This document shows positions 33,276 to 42,332 of a DNA stretch of 64,000 nt, one piece after another; positions within the stretch are counted from its first letter, which is position 1; every line of letters starts with the position of its first letter. The position numbers and the translations under genes are program-made. Source of the stretch: Bradyrhizobium yuanmingense. GTDB lineage: Bacteria > Pseudomonadota > Alphaproteobacteria > Rhizobiales > Xanthobacteraceae. The stretch covers positions 186,001-250,000 of the forward strand of contig NZ_FMAE01000007.1 of NCBI RefSeq assembly GCF_900094575.1, in the 5' to 3' direction. The notes beneath the pieces are model-generated. The model was not told the DNA's origin, did not search any database, and saw only the letters and a list, made by a program, of their open reading frames with translations.

Positions 33276-34478
33276 ATGTCATCTATTGCCAAGACCTACG
33301 TGTTGATGCCTGCGTTGCTGGCGGCTGCTTTGGCGCTCGGGGCGTGTTCGACCAATCCCGGGTCGGGACCGCTCACCGACGACGTCAACAACAAGATCCA
33401 GACGGAAAACGCGCCGGCCTACGAGCTGGTGCCGCTCAATCCGGCGACCGTGAAGATCCTGCACACCCACGAGCCCAAGGGCCTCGCCGGCGTGTTCACC
33501 GACCGCCGCCCGCCCGCCAGCATCGTGTTCGGCATCGGCGACGTCGTTAGCGTCACCATCTTCGAAGCCGCGGCAGGCGGTCTGTTCATCCCGGCGGAAG
33601 CCGGTGTCCGCCCGGGTAACTATGTGACGATCCCGGATCAGTCGGTCGACAATGACGGCTTCATCACCGTGCCCTATGCCGGTCAGATCAAGGCCGCAGG
33701 CCTGACGGCCGTCCAAATCCAGCGCGCGATCGTCGAGAGGATCGGCAACCGCGCCATCGAGCCGCAAGCGGTCGTGGCGATGTCCTCGCAGCGCACCCAG
33801 CTGATCAGCGTGCTCGGCGAGGTCAATTCGCCCGCGCGTTATCCCGCGAGCGCGGCGGGCGCGAAGGATCGCGTGCTCGATGCGATCACCCGCGCCGGCG
33901 GCATCAAGGGCCAGGGCTTCGAGACCTGGGTCATGCTGGAGCGTGGCGGACGGCGGGCCACCGTGCCGTTCGAGAATCTCGTGATGGCGCCCGAGAACAA
34001 CGTCTATGTGCGGCCCGACGACAGCATCTACGTCTATCGCGAGCAGCAGAAGTTCCTGGCGTTCGGCGCCAGCGGCCAGAGCGGCGAGTTCAACTTCGAC
34101 GCTTGGCGCATCAATCTCGGCGAAGCGGTCGGCAAGGCTGGCGGTCTCCTGGACGGCCAGGCCGATCCGGCGGCCGTTTATCTCTATCGCCGCGAGCCGC
34201 GCGAGGTTGCGGCCCAGCTTGGCATCGACGTGAGCAAGTACACCTCGGAGACGATCCCGGTCATCTTCAACGTGAACTTCCGCGATCCCGGCGGCTTCTT
34301 CCTCGCCACCAAGGTCATGATGAAGAACGGCGACATCATCTATGTCTCGAACTCGCGCAACGTCGAAGTTGCCAAGTTCCTGAACTACCTGCGTGTGATC
34401 ATGGCGACTGGCTCGGATGCCATCAATGTCAGCAACGATGCGCTGATCTTCCGCAACAACATCAAGCTGGCGCCGTAA
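33276..34478 (+). CDS. Polysaccharide export outer-membrane lipoprotein (OPX/Wza family)
   Basis: A 400-residue protein that should form the outer-membrane channel for exopolysaccharide. It has a lipoprotein signal with lipobox LGAC (C24), then a Poly_export domain at about residues 80-180 (FGIGDVVSVTIFEAAAGGL, DQSVDNDGFITVPYAGQI) and SLBB-type beta-grasp repeats after it (SVLGEVNSPARYPASAAG, and a second in KFLAFGASGQSGEF). It would work with the ExoP-type co-polymerase encoded 3.3 kb downstream. Rhizobial ExoF is the functional relative. A terminator follows 27 bases after the stop, so this may be a single-gene transcript. Confidence 0.92.
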   Translation: MSSIAKTYVLMPALLAAALALGACSTNPGSGPLTDDVNNKIQTENAPAYELVPLNPATVKILHTHEPKGLAGVFTDRRPPASIVFGIGDVVSVTIFEAAAGGLFIPAEAGVRPGNYVTIPDQSVDNDGFITVPYAGQIKAAGLTAVQIQRAIVERIGNRAIEPQAVVAMSSQRTQLISVLGEVNSPARYPASAAGAKDRVLDAITRAGGIKGQGFETWVMLERGGRRATVPFENLVMAPENNVYVRPDDSIYVYREQQKFLAFGASGQSGEFNFDAWRINLGEAVGKAGGLLDGQADPAAVYLYRREPREVAAQLGIDVSKYTSETIPVIFNVNFRDPGGFFLATKVMMKNGDIIYVSNSRNVEVAKFLNYLRVIMATGSDAINVSNDALIFRNNIKLAP

Positions 34479-34504
34479 GACGCCGACTTGACCGACCAAT
34501 GACG

Positions 34505-34541
34505 ATGGCACCGGGGCTTTGTCCCGGTGCCATTTTCGTTT
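34505..34541 (+). terminator. Rho-independent terminator of the OPX gene
   Basis: ATGGCACCGGG at 34505-34515 pairs perfectly with CCCGGTGCCAT at 34523-34533 across a seven-base loop, and a T-rich run TTTCGTTT follows. The 11-base-pair stem lies 27 bases after the OPX stop. Confidence 0.85.
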
Positions 34542-34649
34542 AGCGGTCCAATCGGTATTGTCGCCGGCCGGCGGGCCGGTTCGGATCAAGGCGTCATCGA
34601 GTAGAAACGCGCCCGCCGCCGGTCATCCCGTCCTGTTGCAAAGGGCTTC

Positions 34650-35231
34650 ATGCGCTTTCGAGCATTCTGGCATCTTTTGGCTCTCGTCCCTTTCGCCGTC
34701 GCGCTTGCACCGGTCGGGCCGGTGCTCGGCGCTGCCGCGGAGCTGGGCGTCCGCCATCGCATCGATGTGATGGTTTCCGCCGAGCCGGATGCTCCCGTCC
34801 TGTCGCGCCTCAAGGGCGCCAGGGGCGAGCTGTCCTTCACCGTCCGCCTCTCGGCAAACTCCAAGGAGAGCAAGTTCTTCGGGATGCTGCGCCCGTCCTT
34901 CCCCGACATCGTCGTGCCCGATGGCCCGGGCAAGCCACTGGTGCAGCAGACCAAGCTCTGGGAGGAGGATGTCTGCCATCAGCGCCGTGGCCTGCCGAAG
35001 GTTACCGTGACCCAACTCGGCGGGCATTTTGCGCAAGGGGAGGGGCGGATCGAGATATCCGCCATCAACCGGCACATCGGCGTCCTGGTCCCGCCCGACG
35101 AATTAACCCCCGGAATAAAACTCGATCAGGGGAGTGATAGCTTTGGACTATTCTACGCGTTCCGGGCGCAGAGCCGGAGCAGCCGCCTCAACGTGGATCT
35201 GAAGATCTATCCGATCGATTGCTTCCTCTAA
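34650..35231 (+). CDS. Exported hypothetical protein of the EPS region
   Basis: A 193-residue product with a signal peptide of about 28 residues ending GPVLGAA. The mature part is rich in beta-type sequence (LSFTVRLSANSKESKFFG, INRHIGVLVPPDELTPG) and has cysteines in EEDVCHQRRGL and at the C-terminus (IDCFL), which may pair. No family recognised. It starts 172 bases after the OPX stop, beyond the terminator, and is followed 31 bases later by a polymerase-like gene, so these two are probably cotranscribed. Confidence 0.6.
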   Translation: MRFRAFWHLLALVPFAVALAPVGPVLGAAAELGVRHRIDVMVSAEPDAPVLSRLKGARGELSFTVRLSANSKESKFFGMLRPSFPDIVVPDGPGKPLVQQTKLWEEDVCHQRRGLPKVTVTQLGGHFAQGEGRIEISAINRHIGVLVPPDELTPGIKLDQGSDSFGLFYAFRAQSRSSRLNVDLKIYPIDCFL

Positions 35232-35261
35232 GCCCAAGAGCAAAGCTCGCAAGACATAACG

Positions 35262-36749
35262 ATGCGCCTTCGGCTTCCCAAGATTCTCTGGTCATGGAGC
35301 CTGCCTGCGGTCTTCATCCTGTTCTTCGTGGCCGCCGGCGCGCCGTTTCCGTTCGGCTCGACCAATGATCTGTCGATCGCGTTCTGGTGCCTGTGTCTCG
35401 GTATCGCGGTGATTTTCGCGCCGACGCGCGATCTGCGCAGGCCACATCTCTGGCTGCTCGCCGGCATCGGCGTGATCGTTGCCGCCTATGCCTTCGTGCT
35501 GCACGAGCAGCTTTCCGATCATCCCTTCATCGCGCCGTTCCAGCCGATCTGGAAGCAGGCCTCCGATCTGCTCGGCGTCCCGATCGCTCCGTCGGCGTCG
35601 ATCGTCAAGAACGAGGCGTTCTTCGCGCTCGGCGCGCCGCTCGCCAACATCCTCGCCATCGTGCTCGGCATCACGATCGGCGCCGATCGGATGCGCGCGC
35701 GCCGCCTGCTCTGGGTGATCGCGATATCGGGCGCGGCCTACGCGCTCTACGGCGTGCTCTCGTTCCTGATCGAGCCCACCATGATCCTGTGGCGGGACAA
35801 GACGGCCTATCTCGGCAGCGTCACCGGCACCTTCATCAACCGCAACACGGCCGCGGCCTATTTCGGCTCCTGCGCGGTGATCTGGATGCTGCTGATCCTG
35901 GAAGACGTCCGCCGCCGCCTGCCGGAGCGGCACATCGAGTGGCGGCGTCTATCGCTCGACCTGCGCGCGATCCCGCCGAGAGAGATCCTTCCGCAACTCG
36001 CATGCCTGCTGATCTGCCTGATGGCGATGTTCATGACGACCTCGCGCGCCGGCGTCGGCCTGTCGCTGCTGGCGATGATCGTCGCGTTCACGCTTTTCCT
36101 GAGGAAGGACCTGCCGCCGCGCACCGGCATCTGGATCTCGCTCGGCTCCGGCGCCGCCGTCGCGCTCGGCCTGTTGCAGCTGCTCGGCGGCCGCGTCTCC
36201 AGCCGCTTCGACAGCCAGGGCTTGGTCGACGAGGGCCGCATCGAGGCTTGGAAATCGACGCTTCGGATCATCGCCGACAATCCCTGGTTCGGCACTGGCA
36301 TGGGCACCTTCCAATGGGCCTTCCCGCCCTACCGCAGCCCCAACATCTCGATTCGCGGCGTTTGGGATGCGGCGCATTCGACGCCGCTGGAGCTTGCCTC
36401 CGAGGTGGGCATCCCGATGGCGCTGTTGGTGGCGCTCGGCTGGGCCGTCATGCTGCTCGTGCTGGCGCGGGGTGTGTTCACCCGCCGGCGCGACGTCATC
36501 ATTCCGCTTTCGGCCGCGGCGACCGCGACGCTGTCGCTGCTGCATTCGTGCCTCGACTTCACGCTCCAGATGCCCGGCTACAGCATTCCTTTCTTTGCGC
36601 TTTTCGGCGCCGGCCTGGCACAGTCCTTTTCGAGTCGGGAGGGCCGCGCGAGCGCGGGCGCCGGCGCCACCGCACCGCGAGGCGAGGGCCACCTTGCAAC
36701 CGCGCCTCCAGCTTCCCGCGCTGGGCCCGAGCTTCACAAAACTGTCTAG
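35262..36749 (+). CDS. O-antigen ligase/polymerase-like membrane protein
   Basis: A 495-residue membrane protein with about eleven helices. The large extracytoplasmic loop near residues 330-375 contains NPWFGTGMGTFQWAFPPY, a hallmark of the Wzy_C/O-antigen ligase family, followed by AHSTPLELASEVG with the conserved histidine. It is the clearest polymerase candidate in the window for the exopolysaccharide. The preceding exported-protein gene is 31 bases upstream. The C-terminal tail from about residue 460 is alanine/glycine-rich and probably disordered. The gene is strongly GC-rich. Confidence 0.85.
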   Translation: MRLRLPKILWSWSLPAVFILFFVAAGAPFPFGSTNDLSIAFWCLCLGIAVIFAPTRDLRRPHLWLLAGIGVIVAAYAFVLHEQLSDHPFIAPFQPIWKQASDLLGVPIAPSASIVKNEAFFALGAPLANILAIVLGITIGADRMRARRLLWVIAISGAAYALYGVLSFLIEPTMILWRDKTAYLGSVTGTFINRNTAAAYFGSCAVIWMLLILEDVRRRLPERHIEWRRLSLDLRAIPPREILPQLACLLICLMAMFMTTSRAGVGLSLLAMIVAFTLFLRKDLPPRTGIWISLGSGAAVALGLLQLLGGRVSSRFDSQGLVDEGRIEAWKSTLRIIADNPWFGTGMGTFQWAFPPYRSPNISIRGVWDAAHSTPLELASEVGIPMALLVALGWAVMLLVLARGVFTRRRDVIIPLSAAATATLSLLHSCLDFTLQMPGYSIPFFALFGAGLAQSFSSREGRASAGAGATAPRGEGHLATAPPASRAGPELHKTV

Positions 36750-36760
36750 ATTTGAAGTAG

Positions 36761-36790
36761 TTGCGCCGTTTACGAAGTTTTTAGTATAAT
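36761..36790 (+). promoter_or_regulatory. Promoter candidate with consensus -10 box
   Basis: TTGCGC at 36761-36766 and TATAAT at 36785-36790 are 18 bases apart, in an AT-rich gap after the polymerase gene. Transcription would start near 36798 and give a leader of about 95 bases to the exported protein at 36893. The -10 is perfect; the -35 matches only the first three consensus bases. Confidence 0.5.
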
Positions 36791-36892
36791 TGGACAGCCC
36801 TTCTTTCTTTCGCTAGGTTCTTGCACTGCACAGCCATATTGCCCGGGCCGAGGAAGCAGATCGGGGCAGCCGATTTTTTGGAGGTTTGATTC

Positions 36893-37510
36893 ATGAGCTT
36901 TAACAGGATTGCGCTTCGCATGGCTGCAGCCGCGGCCCTCGCCGTTACGATCTCGTCGGCCGCGAGCGCTGCCATTTACCCGCCGCAGCGCCAGCTGCCG
37001 GCCACCGTCATTTCCGACTTCAAAGCTGCCCCGAACAGCCTCTTGCAGCAATATCCGACTGGTGGCCCGCAGATGATCTCGCGCGTGCGCGACCTCGGAG
37101 CGTCCGATCCGACCACGGTGCCCGGCCTGATCGCCCTTCTGAAGGATCCCGTGACCACCACCGACCAGATGCGCGCGATCGTCGCCGGCCTCGCCCAGGT
37201 CGCCCGCATGGCCGCGCAGCAGGACCAAGCCTACGCCAACGAGATCCAGGCTGCGATCGCCAGCACCGGCAACCCCGACGTGATCGCCGCCTATCAGGCC
37301 GCGACCGGCGACGTCGCGATCGCCGCGACCGGTGGCGGCGCTGGCGGCGGCGGCACCGGCGCAGGCGGCCCCACGGGCAACGGCTTCCCCACGGGCGGCG
37401 GTGGTGGTGGAGTCGTCGTGTTTGGTAACAACACCAACGCCAACAACCCGCCCAACACCGGCAGCGGCGGCGTCGGCAGCGCCGCTAACAGCGTCAGCCC
37501 AGTGCGCTGA
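36893..37510 (+). CDS. Exported glycine-rich-tailed protein of the EPS region
   Basis: A 205-residue product with a signal peptide (about 27 residues, ending SAASA) preceded by a strong ribosome site GGAGG. Residues 30-140 are helical (PGLIALLKDPVTTTDQM, VARMAAQQDQAYANEIQAA). The last 60 residues are glycine- and asparagine-rich and disordered (GGGGVVVFGNNTNANN). It has its own promoter candidate and a terminator after it, so it is likely an abundant monocistronic secreted protein. A structural or export-linked role in EPS is inferred from position only. Confidence 0.65.
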   Translation: MSFNRIALRMAAAAALAVTISSAASAAIYPPQRQLPATVISDFKAAPNSLLQQYPTGGPQMISRVRDLGASDPTTVPGLIALLKDPVTTTDQMRAIVAGLAQVARMAAQQDQAYANEIQAAIASTGNPDVIAAYQAATGDVAIAATGGGAGGGGTGAGGPTGNGFPTGGGGGGVVVFGNNTNANNPPNTGSGGVGSAANSVSPVR

Positions 37511-37550
37511 CCGAAACCAGCCCGCGCGGCCGGCTATGATATTTCTCGGC

Positions 37551-37580
37551 AGCGGCGCCAGCAGGCGCCGCTTTGCTTTT
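37551..37580 (+). terminator. Rho-independent terminator
   Basis: AGCGGCGCC at 37551-37559 pairs perfectly with GGCGCCGCT at 37564-37572 across the loop AGCA, followed by TTGCTTTT. It lies 41 bases after the glycine-rich protein gene. Confidence 0.85.
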
Positions 37581-37772
37581 GTGCCGTTAAGGTTCATGCA
37601 AAAAGTCGCGCAACCCGTGCTGCGCAGTGCATCCACCGCGTTCAATTGCAGGCACGCCTGTGCTAGTGTTGTGCAGCGCGGCTTTTGGCATCGGGTTTGC
37701 GCCGGACGCCCTCTGGCTTTGGCCACCATTGATCCCAAGAACACACATCGATCCATTTTCAGGAATTGCTAG

Positions 37773-40028
37773 ATGTTGCAGGTGAACAAGCCGCCCTCGG
37801 AGATCAACCGTGATTTCGCCGAGGCTGACGGCTCTCCGTCGCAGACGCTGACTTTCTATCTCGACATTGTCAGGCGCCAGTTCCCGACCATCGTCGCGAT
37901 CGTTTCGGCCTGCGTGATCCTGGCGCTGCTCTATCTCTTCACCGCCGCGCCGCTGTTCACCTCCACGGCCTCGATGGTCATCGACACCCGCAAGGTGCAG
38001 CTGTTTCAGCAGCAATCGATGCTCGGCGATGTTGCGATCGATTCCGCGACGGTAGAAACCCAAGTTGAAATTCTTAAATCCGAGAACATCAGCCTCGCCG
38101 TAATTCGCGACCTGCACCTTACGGAAGATCCGGAGTTCACCGGCAGCGGCGCTGGCTTGCTCGGGGCCATCATGAGCTCGGTCACGGGCCTGTTCTCCTC
38201 GGCCAGCGCACCATCGGAATTCGAGCTGAGGCGCAAGGCGCTGGAGCGGTTCGCCAGCAACCGCACCATCAGGCGGCTTGGCCTCACCTATGTGATGGAG
38301 ATCAGCTTTACTTCGCGTGATCCGCAAAAGGCCGAGCGCATCGCGAACGCTATCGCCGACGCCTACATCGTTGATCAGCTCGAGGCGAAATATCAGGCCA
38401 CTCGTCGCGCCAGCGTCTGGCTCCAGGACCGGATTAAGGAATTGCGGACGCAAGCCTCAGTCGCTCAAAAGGCGGTGGTGGATTTCAAGATCGCCAACAA
38501 CATTGTCGATAGCGGCGGGCGACTGATGAACGAGCAGCAACTCGCGGAGGTCAACAGTCAGTTGGTTATGGCGCATGCGGCGACGGCTGAGGCTAAGGCG
38601 CGTCTCGACCGCATGAATGACATCGTTAAGCAAGGAATTCCGGATGCTAACGTCGGCGACGCGCTAAAGAACGACACCATCGTCAAGCTGCGGGGGCAAT
38701 ACGTCGACATGGCATCCAAGGAATCGATCTGGGCCATGAAATATGGCGCGGATCACTTGGCTGCAGTCAATCTTCGCCGACAGATGGCAGAAATCAAGAA
38801 AAACATTCAAGACGAGCTCAAGCGTATCCAAGAATCCTACAAGAGTGACTACGATATTGCGCAGACTCGCGAGGATGCAATCAAGTCGAGTCTCGCCAGC
38901 GTCGTTTCGGAATCCCAGCTCACGAACCAGGCGCAGATCCAGTTGCGCGAGCTCGAGAGCAACGCTCAGTCGTACCAGGCGATGTACGACAACTTCCTAC
39001 AGCGCTATATGGAATCAGTGCAGCAGCAATCCTTTCCTATAACGGAAGCACGTATCATCAGCGCGGCGACGCCGCCACTGGCGAAGAGCTCTCCAAAGTC
39101 CTCAATCATTCTTATTGCGGCACTGGTGGCAGGCCTGGTGCTCGGCTTCGGCGCTGCGATAGCGCGCGAGATCACTGACAATGTGTTCCGAACCACGCGG
39201 CAGGTGGAGGAAACGCTTGGTACGAGTTGCATTGCAATGCTCCCGGCCCTTCGCAACGCTGCGCCACTCTCGAGCGTCCCATATAAGTTCGCTAGAAAGA
39301 CAGATGATCCGCAGTCTGACCTGTTGCGCTACGTCGTGGACAATCCCTTGTCCCGCTTCTCTGAAGCCATACGCTCCCTCAAGGTGGCAGTGGACTTTAA
39401 TTCTATCGTGCGCGAGAATCGCATACTGGCGGTGACTTCCACACTGCCGAATGAAGGGAAGAGCACTCTTTCTACAAATCTCGCGCAGCTTATGGCGCAT
39501 GGGGGTGCCCGAGTTATCTTGATCGATGCGGATCTTCGCAATCCGTCGCTGTCGCGTGAGTTGGTGCCGGACGCGCAAGCGGGACTGGTCGATGTTGTAG
39601 CGCAGCGGGAGCAACTCGAAAATGTCTTAGTAATCGACCCGGAAACCAAGCTCGCGATTCTACCAGCCGGCGCAACTTCGAAGTTGCTCCATACCAATGA
39701 AGTCTTAGGTTCTAAGCCAATGCGCGAGCTCATGGGCTTTCTGCGCTCGAAGTTTGATTATGTGGTACTCGACATGCCCCCAATGGCGCCTGTTGTCGAC
39801 GCGCGCGTCACCTCCCCCTATGTCGATGGTTATATTTACGTGGTCGAGTGGGGGAAGACGAACAAGAACGTCGTGCTCCATAACCTGCGAAACGCACCAG
39901 AGGTCAAGAATAAGCTTCTCGGCGTGGTGTTGAACAAGGCTGATACCAAGCTGCTCGCTCGCTACGAGTCTTATCAAGGACGCTACTACTACCAGAAGTA
40001 CTACGCTCGGTACGGGTATGGCGAGTAG
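37773..40028 (+). CDS. exoP: ExoP-type polysaccharide co-polymerase and tyrosine kinase
   Basis: A 751-residue inner-membrane protein that sets chain length and drives export with OPX. It has a Wzz domain with one helix near residues 35-57 and another near 447-467, a large periplasmic coiled-coil part between them (DRIKELRTQASVAQKAVVD), then a cytoplasmic BY-kinase. Walker A is STLPNEGKSTLS with K563, Walker A' is VILIDADLRNPS near 590 and Walker B is VVLDMPP near 663. The C-terminus is a tyrosine cluster with nine tyrosines in the last 21 residues, the expected autophosphorylation site. The first half is GC-rich and the last third is visibly AT-richer. The stop overlaps the next gene. Confidence 0.93.
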   Translation: MLQVNKPPSEINRDFAEADGSPSQTLTFYLDIVRRQFPTIVAIVSACVILALLYLFTAAPLFTSTASMVIDTRKVQLFQQQSMLGDVAIDSATVETQVEILKSENISLAVIRDLHLTEDPEFTGSGAGLLGAIMSSVTGLFSSASAPSEFELRRKALERFASNRTIRRLGLTYVMEISFTSRDPQKAERIANAIADAYIVDQLEAKYQATRRASVWLQDRIKELRTQASVAQKAVVDFKIANNIVDSGGRLMNEQQLAEVNSQLVMAHAATAEAKARLDRMNDIVKQGIPDANVGDALKNDTIVKLRGQYVDMASKESIWAMKYGADHLAAVNLRRQMAEIKKNIQDELKRIQESYKSDYDIAQTREDAIKSSLASVVSESQLTNQAQIQLRELESNAQSYQAMYDNFLQRYMESVQQQSFPITEARIISAATPPLAKSSPKSSIILIAALVAGLVLGFGAAIAREITDNVFRTTRQVEETLGTSCIAMLPALRNAAPLSSVPYKFARKTDDPQSDLLRYVVDNPLSRFSEAIRSLKVAVDFNSIVRENRILAVTSTLPNEGKSTLSTNLAQLMAHGGARVILIDADLRNPSLSRELVPDAQAGLVDVVAQREQLENVLVIDPETKLAILPAGATSKLLHTNEVLGSKPMRELMGFLRSKFDYVVLDMPPMAPVVDARVTSPYVDGYIYVVEWGKTNKNVVLHNLRNAPEVKNKLLGVVLNKADTKLLARYESYQGRYYYQKYYARYGYGE

Positions 40029-40785
40029 CGGTCGATACGTCACGCAAGTTGGCGTCCGCGGGGCCTTGCTGCTGCTCGGCTTTGCCGGTTCGCTTTGGTC
40101 GTTCTTCGCTTTCCCGTCCTTCTGGCGAGCAGTTCCTGCCCGCAGTGTGATTGAGTCGATCATCGCTGGGCAGCACTTCAAACCAGGGGTTCTAACCAGT
40201 GTATTGGTTAATATTGATCGCGAGGCTAGACAGACCCTGAATCACCCCGCTCTTGAACGCGCGGAAGCACTTATCAAGCTTCGTATCGCGGAGAAGACAA
40301 TACAACGACAAAGCCTGGAAGAATCTGAAAGAGAGCTGACGGCTGCCGAGCAGAAGACGAAACTCTCGCTCTGCCTTAACCCTTCCGACGCTTATCTGTG
40401 GCTCATGCTCTATTGGGGTAGCAACCTTCAGAACGGTTTTGAGGAGAGGAGCCTGGCCTACCTCCACCAATCATATGATTTGGCTGCGACGGAGGGCTGG
40501 ATTGCACTACGGCGCAACAAGCTGGCTCTAGCTATTCTCGCGCAATTGAATGAATCATTGCAGGAAAAGGTAGTGTCGGAATTTGCGGCGCTGGTCAATA
40601 GCGGCTTCACGGACAGCGCCTCGGCCAACATAGCAACCGTGGGCTGGGCCCACAGGGATCGGCTGCTGGCAAGCCTTTCGCAGGTCGATATCAACTCGCG
40701 CGAGACATTTGCCAGAGCGCTTGCCTACGACGGGATCAGCGTGAGTGTGCCGGGCGTCGAAATCAGCGGATTTTCGCGGCGATGA
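40018..40785 (+). CDS. Unknown membrane-anchored helical protein coupled to exoP
   Basis: A 255-residue protein with one membrane helix near residues 12-34 (VRGALLLLGFAGSLWSFFAF) and an all-helical remainder that may be a short TPR-like array (RAEALIKLRIAEKTIQRQS, AYLWLMLYWGSNLQNGFEE). Its ATG lies inside the last codons of exoP (11-base overlap) and its stop overlaps the following gene by 4 bases, so the three are translated together. I recognise no family. Location suggests a periplasmic accessory of the co-polymerase, which is inference. Confidence 0.6.
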   Translation: MASSGRYVTQVGVRGALLLLGFAGSLWSFFAFPSFWRAVPARSVIESIIAGQHFKPGVLTSVLVNIDREARQTLNHPALERAEALIKLRIAEKTIQRQSLEESERELTAAEQKTKLSLCLNPSDAYLWLMLYWGSNLQNGFEERSLAYLHQSYDLAATEGWIALRRNKLALAILAQLNESLQEKVVSEFAALVNSGFTDSASANIATVGWAHRDRLLASLSQVDINSRETFARALAYDGISVSVPGVEISGFSRR

Positions 40786-41189
40786 CTTTCAATCTCAGTT
40801 TGAGAATTGCAGCTTGTATCTTCACTGTTGCGCTTATCATTGCCACGGAAAAACGTGAGGTTCTTGCTCAGACAAGCGGCTCAACCACGCCCAGGTTGAC
40901 GATGCAGGGCGGTGCCGATCCATCCAACTCACCGATCGCTCGCGATGCACTCGGTCGGCCCTGTTTGAATGTCGAAGCTGCAGCGCGAGCGCATATTGTC
41001 AATTCGAGTCTCATCGATCACGTCGTCAGCGTGAAGAACAACTGTTCCAGGACGATCAAGATCAAGGTCTGTTACACCAACTCAGAGCGGTGCACGGATG
41101 CAGTTCTCGGCAGCTATGGTAGATCCGACGTGATTTTGGGGACGATGACGGGAGTAAAGATATTTCGATATTCGATTTTGCAGAAATAG
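40782..41189 (+). CDS. Small exported protein of the exoP operon
   Basis: A 135-residue product with a signal peptide (about 30 residues, ending REVLA) whose ATGA start overlaps the previous stop. The mature part has four cysteines (in GRPCLNVEA, KNNCSRTIKIKVCYTNSERC) that could form two disulfides. It ends IFRYSILQK. I recognise no family. Together with the preceding gene it looks like a dedicated partner of exoP. It converges on a glycosyltransferase gene, 15 bases on. Confidence 0.6.
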   Translation: MTFNLSLRIAACIFTVALIIATEKREVLAQTSGSTTPRLTMQGGADPSNSPIARDALGRPCLNVEAAARAHIVNSSLIDHVVSVKNNCSRTIKIKVCYTNSERCTDAVLGSYGRSDVILGTMTGVKIFRYSILQK

Positions 41190-41204
41190 CCTGTCAGGCG
41201 AGCA

Positions 41205-42251
41205 TTAGGCCGATCGAATAAGCTCCTGAAGCCATCGTGGGCGGGAAAGCGGAGCAAACCTCCAAGAGACGAGATTACGAGCGAACGATCTCGGCAGCAG
41301 CGCAACCGAAAAAAGCCAGAGAACCATCCCGACCTGCCTGGCTGCGCTCAATCCCTGAGCCCTTACCCCGGATCTTATCCCATCGGCCAGACATCTGCCG
41401 ATGCTATCCTTGGCAATCGGATGTTGATCGGGGCCGAGCCGCAGTGACGCCACTCGCATCGCCAAGTTGTAGAAGCCAAACCTCCATCGATTTGAATCCA
41501 GTGGGACGCCATACTTGTGAGCAATTCTCGTTGCGTATTCGCAGCGTGTGAGATGTCTCTTGAGGTCACGTCTGATCCTTGACAGATCAAGATCAGTTTG
41601 AGCGCCGTCATTCGCACCGTGAACCCGATACGAGACCAGCGGCATGCTAAGGCTAATGACGTCGCCCAGAAACGGAGCTGTAGAGAGGAAATAGCTATCC
41701 ACCCATCTATCAACGCCTTCTTCCAGTGGGAACAGCCTTGCTAGAAATTTTCGAGACAGAAGATTCCCTGAATTGGGCGGCGTAGGGTAAGAATCTGTTT
41801 GCGAGGCCCAATGACGAATCCGATCTGGCGTCGTGCTTGCTAGGTATTTTGGAAAACCAATTCCGAGAACATTTCCATCTTTGTCGATGACCCTCATTTG
41901 GCATTGGATCATTGACCAACCCGGCGTCATGACCTTGGCGGCTTCTTGAGCTATTGACGGATCCAGCAGATCATCCGAATCAAGAAATATGATCCAATCG
42001 CCGGAGCTGCACAGGAATCCTTCTTCGGCGGCCCGCGCCTGACCTCTATTGGGGCGCAGGAGAACCTTCACCCCGTCTTCGGCAAACTGCTTAATGATTT
42101 CGGGAGAGTCGTCGGTCGAGCCATCATCGACAACTATGACTTCTACGCGAGGCCAATCTATAGCAAGGGCGCTGCGAATTGCGCTCGCTACAAATTGAGC
42201 ATAGTTGTAGTTGCAGATGATTACCGAAAGCTGCGCACTATCCTTTGACAT
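41205..42251 (-). CDS. Family 2 glycosyltransferase
   Basis: A 348-residue inverting transferase that should add a sugar to the lipid-linked repeat unit. It has the GT-A start SVIICNYNYAQFV, the acidic motif VDDGSTDD (near residue 41), the metal-binding FLDSDD (DXD type, near 91) and a C-terminal hydrophobic part that may associate with the membrane. It is paralogous to the next upstream gene: the segments TDSYPTPPNSGN, FYNLAMR and GWSMIQ are shared. The last 100 residues of both share a similar pattern. It is part of a lower-GC run on the minus strand. The donor sugar is unknown. Confidence 0.85.
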   Translation of the reverse strand: MSKDSAQLSVIICNYNYAQFVASAIRSALAIDWPRVEVIVVDDGSTDDSPEIIKQFAEDGVKVLLRPNRGQARAAEEGFLCSSGDWIIFLDSDDLLDPSIAQEAAKVMTPGWSMIQCQMRVIDKDGNVLGIGFPKYLASTTPDRIRHWASQTDSYPTPPNSGNLLSRKFLARLFPLEEGVDRWVDSYFLSTAPFLGDVISLSMPLVSYRVHGANDGAQTDLDLSRIRRDLKRHLTRCEYATRIAHKYGVPLDSNRWRFGFYNLAMRVASLRLGPDQHPIAKDSIGRCLADGIRSGVRAQGLSAARQVGMVLWLFSVALLPRSFARNLVSWRFAPLSRPRWLQELIRSA

Positions 42252-42332
42252 AGCATCCTGCCCGGCATCAGTAATTCTGAATTGACCGTTGCGCTAGCCT
42301 CTTCTTGGTCGATGTTTCGCCGAAGGCCGGCG

